DNA of 64,000 nucleotides, from contig SVTL01000001.1 in NCBI GenBank assembly GCA_015063795.1, forward strand, positions 1-64,000, written 5' to 3'. Below, in pieces: positions 24,328 through 32,607 of this stretch. Origin of the DNA: Oscillospiraceae bacterium (GTDB lineage: Bacteria; Bacillota; Clostridia; Oscillospirales; CAG-272). The position numbers and the translations under genes are program-made. Position 1 is the first letter of the stretch; each line of letters opens with the position of its first letter. A model generated the notes under the pieces. The model searched no databases and was not told the DNA's origin. It saw only the letters and a program-made list of their open reading frames with translations.

Positions 24328-27231
24328 ATGATAAAAATCGGACTTGACGTTGGCTCCACCACCTTAAAATGCGTTGTGCTGGACGCCAAGCAGCAGATTC
24401 TTTTTCAAAAATACGAACGGCATTTTTCCCGCATTCCCGAAAAGTCGTCGGCCATGCTCAGAGAGATCGCCGAGGCTTTCCCGAATGAGAGGGAGGTCTG
24501 TCTTTCGGTTTCGGGCTCGGCGGGCATGGGCTTTGCCGAGCAGATGGGCATTCCCTTTGTGCAGGAGGTATATGCCACGCGCGTGTCGGTGCGCACGCTT
24601 TTGCCCGATACCGATGCGGTCATCGAGCTGGGCGGTGAGGATGCGAAGATCCTTTTTCTCAGCGGTGCGTTTGAGGTTCGCATGAACGGCAGCTGCGCGG
24701 GCGGCACGGGCGCCTTCATCGACCAGATGGCAACGCTTCTCGGCGTTTCGCCCGATGAGATGAACGAGCTTTCCAAGGCCAGCGAAAAAACATACGCCAT
24801 CGCCTCCCGCTGCGGTGTGTTTGCCAAGTCGGACATTCAGCCGCTGCTCAATCAAGGGGCGCGGCGCGAGGACATTTCGGCCAGCATCTTCGCCTCGGTG
24901 GTCAACCAGACGGTGGCAGGGCTGGCGCAGGGACGCGAGATCGTCGGGAACGTGCTGTATCTGGGAGGACCGCTGACCTTCTTCTCCGAGCTTCGCAAAT
25001 GCTTTGACCAAACGCTGAACACCACCGGACTCTGTCCCGATCATTCGCTGTATTTTGTGGCCATCGGCGCGGCGCTTTTGGCGGAGGAGACGACCTTTTC
25101 TCTGTCTGAACTGATCGAAAAGACCGCGGTTTATTCTTCGGAGGGCGGGTATATGGCCGATCTGCCGCTGTTCTCCGATCAAAGCGAATACGAAGCCTTC
25201 TGCGCCCGTCACGGACAGGACAAGATCGGCCACGCGCTCCCTGCGGACAGCAAAGAGCTGTATGTGGGCATCGACGCCGGCTCCACCACGCTGAAGGCGG
25301 TGGCGATCAACGAAAACGAGCAGATCGTGTATTCGGCGTATCGAAAGAATGCCGGCAACCCTGTGCCGCTGGTGAAGGAGATTTTGCAGGAGATCGATTC
25401 TCTCTGCCCGGATCTGCCCATCCGCGCCTCGGCGACCACAGGCTATGGCGAGGAGATCATCAAAAACGCCTTCCATGCCGATTACGGCGTTGTGGAAACG
25501 GTGGCGCATTTTCTGGCCGCCCGCCGTTACGATCCGCAGGTGGATTTCATCATCGACATCGGCGGACAGGACATCAAATGCTTTAAGGTACATAACGGCT
25601 CGATCGACAACATCTTTCTCAACGAGGCCTGCTCGTCGGGCTGCGGCTCGTTTCTGCAGACCTTTGCCGGCTCGCTGGGCTATGATGTGGAGACGTTTGC
25701 CTCCCTGGGGCTTTTTGCCGACCGCCCCGTGGATCTGGGCTCGCGCTGTACGGTGTTCATGAATTCCTCGGTGAAGCAGGCGCAGAAGGACGGCGCCTCC
25801 ATCGAAAACATCTCGGCGGGGCTTTCGGTGAGTGTTGTGAAAAACGCCATTTACAAGGTCATCCGTGCTTCGGATGCCGATTCGCTGGGCAAGCACATCG
25901 TGGTGCAGGGCGGAACCTTCCTCAACGATGCGGTCCTGCGCGCCTTTGAGAGGGAAATCGGACGAAACGTCACCCGTCCGCCCATTGCGGGGCTGATGGG
26001 GGCTTACGGCGCGGCGCTGTATGCCAAGAGCCGCGGCTGCGGGCAGAGTACGCTTCTGCGCGGCGAACAGCTGACAAGCTTCCGCCATGAGGTGAAGGCG
26101 ATCGTCTGCAACGGCTGCACCAACGCCTGCCGCCTGACGGTCAATACCTTCGGCGACGGTCGGCGCTTCATCGGCGGCAACCAGTGCGAAAAGCCGATGG
26201 GGAACGCCGAGGCGAAAGAGAGCTACAATCTTTACGAATACAAACGGCAGCTGCTGGCAGCATACAAGCCTTGCGAGGGCAGGCGCGGCATCATCGGCCT
26301 TCCCATGGGACTCAATTTCTATGAGCTTCTGCCGTTCTGGTACACGCTTTGGACGAGTCTTGGCTTTGGCGTCCGCCTCTCGCCTCCCTCGTCGAAAAGC
26401 CTTTATCATAAGGGACAGCAGTCCATCCCTTCGGACACGGTCTGTTACCCGGCCAAGCTGATGCACGGACACATTGCCTCTCTGGCGGACATGGGCGTGG
26501 ACGCGGTCTTCTATCCCTGCCTGAGCTATCACATCGACGAGCATCTGGGCGACAATCACTACAATTGCCCGGTGGTGGCTTACTATCCCGAGGTCATCGG
26601 TGCGAACATGAAGGGCATCCGTCTCATCCGCGATTATGTGGGCATCCACCGTCCCGCAGACTTCACCAAGACCATGCACAAGATCGTCTGCCGCGAATTC
26701 GGCGATATTCCCTTCCGCGAGGTGAAACAGGCGGTGAACGCCGCCTACGCCGCGTATGAGGCGCACAAAAAAGCGCTTCGTGCCAAGGGCGAGGACTATC
26801 TGCAGCTGGCACAGGACAAGGGATTGCGCACCATCATTCTGGCAGGGCGCCCGTATCACGTAGACGGCGAGATCAACCACGGCATCGACAAGTACATCGC
26901 GTCTTTGGGGGCGGTGGTCGTCAGCGAGGATTCTCTGGCCGACCGCTATGAAAAACGACCGCATGCGGTGCTCAATCAATGGACCTTCCACGCCCGTATG
27001 TACGAGGCGGCGCGCTTTGCTGCGGAGAGTGAGCGGGACATCGCGCTGATGCAGCTGGTCTCCTTCGGCTGCGGACTGGACGCGGTCACGGGCGATGAGG
27101 TACGCCGTATTCTGGAAGAAAAAGGGAAGATTTACACGCAGATCAAGATCGACGAGATCACCAATCTGGGCGCGGTCAAGATCCGCATCCGCAGTTTGTT
27201 TGCGGCGCTGGATCTGAAAAAGGGGGGATGA
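24328..27231 (+). CDS. Tandem 2-hydroxyacyl-CoA dehydratase activase (BcrA/BadF type) with DUF2229 domain
   Basis: This 967-residue cytoplasmic protein contains two ASKHA ATPase modules. Module 1 covers about 1-260 (IGLDVGSTTLK, ELGGEDAK, SCAGGTGAF, SRCGVFAKS). Module 2 covers about 310-570 (VGIDAGSTTLK, DIGGQDIKCF, EACSSGCGSF, SRCTVFMNS). Each keeps the cysteines that in HgdC-type activases hold a 4Fe-4S cluster between two subunits (C123/C162 and C435 or C439/C474). The DUF2229 region (about 595-870) has its own cysteines (CNGCTNAC, NQCEKP). Activases use ATP to push one electron into a dehydratase cluster. Related proteins of about 1400 residues also contain the dehydratase-like part; here that is a separate coupled gene. 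The substrate is unknown. Confidence 0.9.
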   Translation: MIKIGLDVGSTTLKCVVLDAKQQILFQKYERHFSRIPEKSSAMLREIAEAFPNEREVCLSVSGSAGMGFAEQMGIPFVQEVYATRVSVRTLLPDTDAVIELGGEDAKILFLSGAFEVRMNGSCAGGTGAFIDQMATLLGVSPDEMNELSKASEKTYAIASRCGVFAKSDIQPLLNQGARREDISASIFASVVNQTVAGLAQGREIVGNVLYLGGPLTFFSELRKCFDQTLNTTGLCPDHSLYFVAIGAALLAEETTFSLSELIEKTAVYSSEGGYMADLPLFSDQSEYEAFCARHGQDKIGHALPADSKELYVGIDAGSTTLKAVAINENEQIVYSAYRKNAGNPVPLVKEILQEIDSLCPDLPIRASATTGYGEEIIKNAFHADYGVVETVAHFLAARRYDPQVDFIIDIGGQDIKCFKVHNGSIDNIFLNEACSSGCGSFLQTFAGSLGYDVETFASLGLFADRPVDLGSRCTVFMNSSVKQAQKDGASIENISAGLSVSVVKNAIYKVIRASDADSLGKHIVVQGGTFLNDAVLRAFEREIGRNVTRPPIAGLMGAYGAALYAKSRGCGQSTLLRGEQLTSFRHEVKAIVCNGCTNACRLTVNTFGDGRRFIGGNQCEKPMGNAEAKESYNLYEYKRQLLAAYKPCEGRRGIIGLPMGLNFYELLPFWYTLWTSLGFGVRLSPPSSKSLYHKGQQSIPSDTVCYPAKLMHGHIASLADMGVDAVFYPCLSYHIDEHLGDNHYNCPVVAYYPEVIGANMKGIRLIRDYVGIHRPADFTKTMHKIVCREFGDIPFREVKQAVNAAYAAYEAHKKALRAKGEDYLQLAQDKGLRTIILAGRPYHVDGEINHGIDKYIASLGAVVVSEDSLADRYEKRPHAVLNQWTFHARMYEAARFAAESERDIALMQLVSFGCGLDAVTGDEVRRILEEKGKIYTQIKIDEITNLGAVKIRIRSLFAALDLKKGG

Positions 27232-28556
27232 GGATGGAAGAGCGCATCGAATTTACCAAAGAGATGAAGAAGGATTATACAATCCTGTTCCCCAACATGG
27301 CGGACATTCAGTTTCGCTTTCTGTGCAAGGTTTTTCGCGGCTTCGGCTATCAAACCGAGCTTTTGACCGAAACGGGGCGCCGCATCGTGGATGTGGGGCT
27401 CAAATATGTCCACAACGACACCTGTTATCCCGCGCTTCTCACCATCGGTCAGCTGATCGACGCGTTGGACAGCGGACGGTACGACGTGAACAAGACCGCT
27501 TTGATGATGACGCAGACCGGCGGCGGATGCCGTGCGTCAAACTATATCTTTCTTCTGCGGAAGGCGCTGAAAAAGGCGGGATACGGGCAGGTGCCGGTCA
27601 TTTCCATCAACTTCGCGGGATTGGAGAAAAACAGCGGCTTTACCTGGACGCTTCCGCTGATCCGACGGGCGTTGGCAGCGATGATCTATGGCGATCTGCT
27701 GATGCTGCTTGCCAATCAGACGCGGCCGTATGAGGTGAACAAGGGCGAAAGCGATGCGCTGGTGGAAGCGTGGATCACCGACCTGTCGGCTCGTTTTGAG
27801 AAGAAGCAGGCTCTCGGACAGCGGGCGATGGCGAATGTGATGAAGGAGATCGCCGCTTCCTTCGCCAAGATCGAGATTCAAAAGATCCCTCTGCCCAAGG
27901 TGGGCATTGTGGGTGAGATCTATGTCAAATACAGCCCTTTGGGCAACAATGAGCTGGAAAAATTCCTGCGCTCGCAGGGGTGTGAGGTCATGGTCCCCGG
28001 CATCATGGGCTTTTTGCAGTATTCGGTGGAGAATATGCTCATCGATGTGAAGCTGTACGGAGGAAGTGCGGTCCGCCGTCGGATCCTGGAGATCGTCAAG
28101 CGCTATTTTGCCGGCTTTGAGACCGCTCTGTTGGATGCGGTGAGATCGGTCGGCTGCTTTGAGGCGCCCACCCCCTTCGCCGAGATGAAAAGGATGGGCG
28201 AGGCGTTCATCGGTGAGGGCTGCAAGATGGGTGAGGGCTGGCTTCTCACCGCGGAAATGGTGGAGCTGACCGAGTCGGGCTATGGCAACATCGTTTGCGC
28301 CCAGCCCTTCGGCTGCCTGCCCAACCACATCGTGGGCAAGGGCATGATCCGCCGTCTGAAGGAGGTCTATCCCTCCTCCAACATTGTGGCCATCGACTAC
28401 GATCCGGGCGCGACCAAGGTCAATCAGGAAAACCGCATCAAGCTGATGCTGGCCGTGGCCAGAGAGAATCTGAGAGAAGAAAACGGCATAAAAAAAACCG
28501 AAGGAACACAGAAAACGGTTCCTTCGGAAGAGAAAAAGCAGCTTCTCACGCGCTGA
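27228..28556 (+). CDS. 2-hydroxyacyl-CoA dehydratase subunit-like protein (HgdB/BcrB type)
   Basis: This 442-residue protein has conserved cysteines in HNDTCYPALLTIGQ, TGGGCRASNYIF and CAQPFGCLPNH, the pattern of 2-hydroxyacyl-CoA dehydratase family proteins that carry a 4Fe-4S cluster. Its start overlaps the activase stop by 4 bases, so translation is coupled. A KSxxYH-like acyl-CoA site is not obvious, and the true substrate may not be a CoA ester. The last 25 residues are Lys/Glu-rich, and their DNA doubles as a terminator for the opposite gene, so this tail may be poorly constrained. Confidence 0.87.
   Translation: MRMEERIEFTKEMKKDYTILFPNMADIQFRFLCKVFRGFGYQTELLTETGRRIVDVGLKYVHNDTCYPALLTIGQLIDALDSGRYDVNKTALMMTQTGGGCRASNYIFLLRKALKKAGYGQVPVISINFAGLEKNSGFTWTLPLIRRALAAMIYGDLLMLLANQTRPYEVNKGESDALVEAWITDLSARFEKKQALGQRAMANVMKEIAASFAKIEIQKIPLPKVGIVGEIYVKYSPLGNNELEKFLRSQGCEVMVPGIMGFLQYSVENMLIDVKLYGGSAVRRRILEIVKRYFAGFETALLDAVRSVGCFEAPTPFAEMKRMGEAFIGEGCKMGEGWLLTAEMVELTESGYGNIVCAQPFGCLPNHIVGKGMIRRLKEVYPSSNIVAIDYDPGATKVNQENRIKLMLAVARENLREENGIKKTEGTQKTVPSEEKKQLLTR
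28490..28527 (-). terminator. Terminator of cca, embedded in the opposing coding sequence
   Basis: Perfect 10-bp arms (CCGAAGGAAC at 28498-28507 and GTTCCTTCGG at 28518-28527) are followed on the minus strand by eight T residues. The element lies inside the 3' coding end of the dehydratase-like gene and about 65 bases past the cca stop. There is no T-run on the plus strand, so it acts leftward. Confidence 0.87.
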
Positions 28557-28590
28557 TGTTTGGGAAAACGCTTTGATGTTTGAAACAGCC

Positions 28591-29922
28591 TCACCGACGG
28601 CGAAGCGATTCCGCCTCTCGGAGAAGGTCGTCCTTTTCGTTGGGAAGCGATCCGTCCAAAACGCGCTCAAGCAGTTGGTTCAGGGTGCTTCCCACTTCTT
28701 TTCCCTGTGAAAAGCCAAGCGAAAGAAGGTCGCTGCCGTTGATCGCCAGCGAGGACAGCGAAAGGCATTCCTGCTTTGCGAGAACATCGGATGCCAGCTC
28801 CTCCATGCGGTTCAACTCGGCCATCTCGCCGATGTAAGCAGGGGACTGCCCGAGAAGATCGCCCTTTTTCAGCTTGATCAGATCGAAAAAGAGGGCAGGC
28901 GTCAGCTTGGCCATCCATTTTTTGACGGTTTTGCGTTGGGCGGGGAAGCGGATGTCGTGACAGCGGATCAGCGTGAGCACCTCTTGGCGGACCGCGCCGC
29001 TGATCTTCAATCGGTCCAACAGCTTTTCGGCAATGGCAACACTTGCCTCGGCATGGCCGTAAAAGTGACCGAAGCCCTTTTTGTCCACAGAAAAGCAGGC
29101 AGGCTTGCCGATGTCGTGAAACAGAGCGGCCAGAAGCAGGGAGGGCTTGTTTTCCACATTTTCCACCACCACCGCCGTGTGGGTGAGAACATCGTGAATG
29201 TGATATTTGTTTTTTTGATCAAAGCCGTGCAGAGGCAGCAGCTCGGGCAGAAAGACGGCAAGCACATCGGCGTAGGACGTCAGCACGCGCCGCACATCCT
29301 TTCCGCCCAGCAGCTTCAGAAGCTCGGCTTGCAGGCGTTCGGCGGAGATGCTCTGAAGAAGCTCCTTGCTTTCGCGCAAGGCCGATTCGGTCTCGCTCTC
29401 GATAGCAAAGCCATAGACCGAAGAAAAGCGGAGAGCGCGCAGAATCCGAAGCCCGTCCTCGTGAAAACGCTTGATCGGCTCGCCCACGGCGCGGATGATC
29501 CGCTTATTCAGATCTTCCTGCCCGCCGAAGGGATCGATCAGCCCCTCCTTCGGCGCATAATACATGGCGTTGACCGTGAAATCCCGCCGCGCCGCATCCT
29601 CTCTCAGACTGCGTGTGAAGGAAACGCTGTCCGGTCTGCGGCCATCGGAATACAGGCCGTCCACCCGATAGCTGGTGATCTCAAGGGGAGATTCGCCGAG
29701 CCAAACCGTCACCGTTCCGTGGCGGATGCCGGTCTCAACAAGGCGGCAGTCGGAAAAGACCGCCTTCGTCTCCTCGGGCAGGGCGCTTGTGCTGATGTCG
29801 TAATCGCGGACCGGAAGCGAGAGCAGGCTGTCTCTCACGCAGCCACCCACCGCGTAGGCCTCAAAGCCGCTTGCGTTCAGACGGTCGAGGGCCGTTTTTA
29901 CCTCTTCGGGAAGAACAATCAT
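28591..29922 (-). CDS. cca: CCA tRNA nucleotidyltransferase with HD domain
   Basis: This 443-residue enzyme adds or repairs the CCA end of tRNAs. The class II head has VGGCVRDSLLSLPVRDYDI near residue 25 (the two metal-binding Asp residues), RRDFTVNAMYY near 105 and DGLRILRALRF near 150. An HD domain (about 225-330: HIHDVLTHTAVVV, LAALFHDIGKP) follows, as in the Firmicutes type. Start 29922 has GGAG 7 bases upstream. Two tRNA genes in this window already encode CCA, so repair or processing of others is its likely role. A poly(A) polymerase relative is the alternative, but Firmicutes members of this layout are usually CCA enzymes. Confidence 0.93.
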   Translation of the reverse strand: MIVLPEEVKTALDRLNASGFEAYAVGGCVRDSLLSLPVRDYDISTSALPEETKAVFSDCRLVETGIRHGTVTVWLGESPLEITSYRVDGLYSDGRRPDSVSFTRSLREDAARRDFTVNAMYYAPKEGLIDPFGGQEDLNKRIIRAVGEPIKRFHEDGLRILRALRFSSVYGFAIESETESALRESKELLQSISAERLQAELLKLLGGKDVRRVLTSYADVLAVFLPELLPLHGFDQKNKYHIHDVLTHTAVVVENVENKPSLLLAALFHDIGKPACFSVDKKGFGHFYGHAEASVAIAEKLLDRLKISGAVRQEVLTLIRCHDIRFPAQRKTVKKWMAKLTPALFFDLIKLKKGDLLGQSPAYIGEMAELNRMEELASDVLAKQECLSLSSLAINGSDLLSLGFSQGKEVGSTLNQLLERVLDGSLPNEKDDLLREAESLRRR

Positions 29923-29977
29923 AAACAAACTCCAAAAAAACAAACCGCTTGATCAAAACGGATCTTTTCATACCGAT

Positions 29978-30006
29978 ATTGTACCAAAAAGTCAGGAGAA
30001 TTGCAA
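29978..30006 (-). promoter_or_regulatory. Sigma-A promoter of cca
   Basis: On the minus strand TTGCAA (30001-30006) and TACAAT (29978-29983) are spaced by 17 bases. The -35 overlaps the first base of the divergent gene's start codon, so the two genes are packed with almost no free space. Confidence 0.8.
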
Positions 30007-30512
30007 TGGAACGGATACAAAAAGCCGAAAACTTGTTTTTGAACGGCTGCAACTGCGCGCAGGCGGTTCTGACCGCTTATCATGACGTGATCGGGCTGAG
30101 CGAGGAGCAGGCGATGAAGCTGGCCTCCTCCTTCGGCGCGGGCATGGGACGGATGCGCGAGGTCTGCGGCGCCTGCTCGGCGGCGTTTATGATCGCGGGC
30201 CTGCTTTGCGGCTATGCCGATGCCGGCGATGACAAAGCCAAGGCCGAGCATTACCGTCTGATCCAGCAGATGGCCGAGCGCTTCAAGCAACAGCATGGGA
30301 CCATCCTCTGCCGCGAGCTGCTGCAGGGGATCAAGACCGACACCTCGCCGACGCCCTCCGCACGCACGGCAGAGTATTACAAGCAGCGCCCCTGCGTCCG
30401 CTTTGTCAGAACGGCGGCGGAGATCGTGGAGGAATTTTTGCTTTCCGAGAGGGAAAAAGAAGAAAAGCACTTGCCAAAGGCGGGAAAAAGCGGTATAATG
30501 ACCGTAGAGTGA
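30006..30512 (+). CDS. C_GCAxxG_C_C family redox protein
   Basis: This 168-residue protein has the family's cysteine pattern: NGCNCAQAVLTAY near residue 15, SSFGAGMGRMREVCGACSAAFM near 42-62, and PCVRFVRTAAE near 135. Such proteins are common in anaerobes and are thought to bind metal or act in redox reactions, but their reaction is not established. AGGAG precedes the ATG. The 3' end of the gene holds a promoter for the next gene, and its last residues are charged and variable. Confidence 0.88.
   Translation: MERIQKAENLFLNGCNCAQAVLTAYHDVIGLSEEQAMKLASSFGAGMGRMREVCGACSAAFMIAGLLCGYADAGDDKAKAEHYRLIQQMAERFKQQHGTILCRELLQGIKTDTSPTPSARTAEYYKQRPCVRFVRTAAEIVEEFLLSEREKEEKHLPKAGKSGIMTVE
30471..30499 (+). 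promoter_or_regulatory. Sigma-A promoter of the ABC exporter operon, inside the preceding gene
   Basis: TTGCCA (30471-30476) and TATAAT (30494-30499) with a 17-base spacer lie in the last 14 codons of the redox-protein gene and read into the ABC exporter gene. Confidence 0.82.
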
Positions 30513-30570
30513 AAAAGGTGTTCTTGTCCGCCTGCAAAAAAAGACGGGCAGAGAAAGGATGTGAAAAGGC

Positions 30571-32607
30571 ATGGGACCGGATATGGGAATGCCCCCTCCG
30601 CGCGGACCCCGCATGGGACCGAAGAATGAGCATCTTCGTGTGCCGCGCCCGAAAAGCATCAGGGAAGTGCCGTCCTATCTGAAAAAGGTGATCGGCGGCT
30701 TCCTGCGCCGTCTGTTTTATATTGTGAAATTGGTATGGGACACCAACCATTGGATCTTATTGGGCATGATGCTGCTCACGCTCTTTCACGGCGTTCTCCC
30801 CGTGGCGGGCGAATACGTGAATGCCGCCATCCTCAACGCCCTTGCCGAGTCGCTGGTGGATCAAAGTCTGGTGCTGGAGTCCTTCATCGGGCTGTTTGTC
30901 ATCCGCTTTGCCATCATGCTCTTCAGCCGTTTGGTCACCACCTTTGACAATCTGCTCAACCGTTTGGCCGGCGAGATGGTGGCCAATCACATCAAGGTTC
31001 AGCTGATGACCAAATCCGACGAGATCGACATCGCGCGCTTCGATCTCCCCGAGTTTTACGAGAATCTGGAAAATGCCAACCGCGAGGCCGGCTCCCGTCC
31101 CGTGCAGATCCTGTCGGCCACGTTCAGCATGATCAGCACGGTGATCAGCATGGTCAGCTTCATCGTGGTGCTGGCGGCGGTCAGTACCTGGGCTCCGCTT
31201 CTGATCATCATGCTGGCGCTCCCCTCCGCCATCATCAATTTTGTTTATCGTCATAAAAAGGTCACCTACATCCGCTACCGTTCCAAGGACCGCCGCGAAA
31301 TGCAGTATTATTCGGGGCTGATGACCAACAAGGATATGGTCAAGGAGATCCGCGTGTTCTCGCTGGGCAAGACCTTCATTGAGCGGTATAAGGCCGTGTT
31401 CAAGAAGTATTTCGGCGGTCTGAAGAAGCTGATCCTGCAGGAGCATGTGTGGAACGTATCGCTGGTCATGATCAAGGTCGGCGTCAACTGCGGTCTGCTG
31501 CTCTACATTGCCGATAAGGTCATCAAGGGACAGATCAAGGTCGGCTCCTATTCGCTTTATTCGGGTGCGCTCAACTCCATCGCCAACGGCGTGAACACCC
31601 TCATCACCACCACCGCCACCATCTACGAGGGTGCGCTGTTCATCGATAACGTCATTGCCTTCATGGACGAGAAGAAGACCATGAAGTCCATTCTCGACAA
31701 GCCGATCAAGCCTGTCCGCCGTCAGGATCATACCATCACCTTCGAAAACGTCTCCTTTTCTTATCCGGGCAGCGACCGTCTGGTGCTGAAGAACGTGAGC
31801 TTCACGCTCAATCCCGGTGAGACGGCAGTGCTGGTGGGTGTCAACGGCGCGGGCAAGACCACGCTGATCAAGCTGCTGATGCGGCTGTACGATCCCACCG
31901 AGGGACGTATTCTCATGGACGGTCATGACATCCGCGAATTTGCGCCGGAGGAGTATTACCGTATGTTCGGTGTCATCTTCCAGGACTTCGGCAAGTATGC
32001 GGTCAACGTCACCGAGAACATCGCCTTTGGCGACATCGACAAGGAGCCGACCGATGATCGGATCCGTGACGCTGCCGAGCGAAGCGGTGCCGATGCCTAC
32101 ATCGAAAAGCTGTCCGACGGCTATCAGACACCGCTGATGCGTATCTTTGAAGAGAACGGCGTGGAGCTTTCGGGCGGTCAGTGGCAGAAGCTGGCCATCG
32201 CCCGTGCCTTCTTCAGCGATTCGGACATCATCATTCTCGATGAGCCCACCGCCGCGCTGGATGCTCTGGCCGAGCAGGAGATCTACATGCAGTTTGACGA
32301 GCTGCGGAAGAATAAGATCACCATCTTCGTCTCCCACCGCCTGTCCAGCGCCACCGTCGCCAGCAAGATCCTGGTCTTTGAAGACGGTATGCTCCGCGAG
32401 GAGGGCAACCATACCCAGCTGATGGCGAAAGAGGACGGCATTTACCGCAAGCTCTTTACCGCTCAGGCCAGCCGATACATTTCCGAAGAACACAACATGA
32501 ACATAGACGGAAAGGAAGACAACACTCATGAAAAAAGCCCCGTTTCTCCCCGCAGACATCCTCATTCCGAACGAAGAGATGAGCAAATGGGCGGTGATCG
32601 CCTGTGA
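30571..32607 (+). CDS. ABC exporter, fused membrane and ATPase domains
   Basis: This 678-residue protein has an unusual Met/Gly/Pro-rich N-terminus (MGPDMGMPPPRGPRMGPKN), a transmembrane domain of about six helices (residues 55-355), and an ATPase domain (about 385-625). The ATPase domain has Walker A VGVNGAGKTT, signature ELSGGQWQKLAIARAFF, Walker B IIILDEPTAALD and the switch histidine in FVSHRLSSA. The layout is that of homodimeric or heterodimeric exporters of drugs, lipids or peptides; no partner half-transporter lies nearby. The C-terminus runs 80 bases into the next gene, and those last residues look unconstrained. The ribosome site is AAGGATG-like. Confidence 0.92.
   Translation: MGPDMGMPPPRGPRMGPKNEHLRVPRPKSIREVPSYLKKVIGGFLRRLFYIVKLVWDTNHWILLGMMLLTLFHGVLPVAGEYVNAAILNALAESLVDQSLVLESFIGLFVIRFAIMLFSRLVTTFDNLLNRLAGEMVANHIKVQLMTKSDEIDIARFDLPEFYENLENANREAGSRPVQILSATFSMISTVISMVSFIVVLAAVSTWAPLLIIMLALPSAIINFVYRHKKVTYIRYRSKDRREMQYYSGLMTNKDMVKEIRVFSLGKTFIERYKAVFKKYFGGLKKLILQEHVWNVSLVMIKVGVNCGLLLYIADKVIKGQIKVGSYSLYSGALNSIANGVNTLITTTATIYEGALFIDNVIAFMDEKKTMKSILDKPIKPVRRQDHTITFENVSFSYPGSDRLVLKNVSFTLNPGETAVLVGVNGAGKTTLIKLLMRLYDPTEGRILMDGHDIREFAPEEYYRMFGVIFQDFGKYAVNVTENIAFGDIDKEPTDDRIRDAAERSGADAYIEKLSDGYQTPLMRIFEENGVELSGGQWQKLAIARAFFSDSDIIILDEPTAALDALAEQEIYMQFDELRKNKITIFVSHRLSSATVASKILVFEDGMLREEGNHTQLMAKEDGIYRKLFTAQASRYISEEHNMNIDGKEDNTHEKSPVSPRRHPHSERRDEQMGGDRL

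Noticed and set aside
24364-26991. Long open frame antisense to the activase gene (about 875 codons)
   Set aside because: The sense strand has clear ASKHA motifs. The antisense product is Arg/His/Gln-rich and has no recognisable fold.
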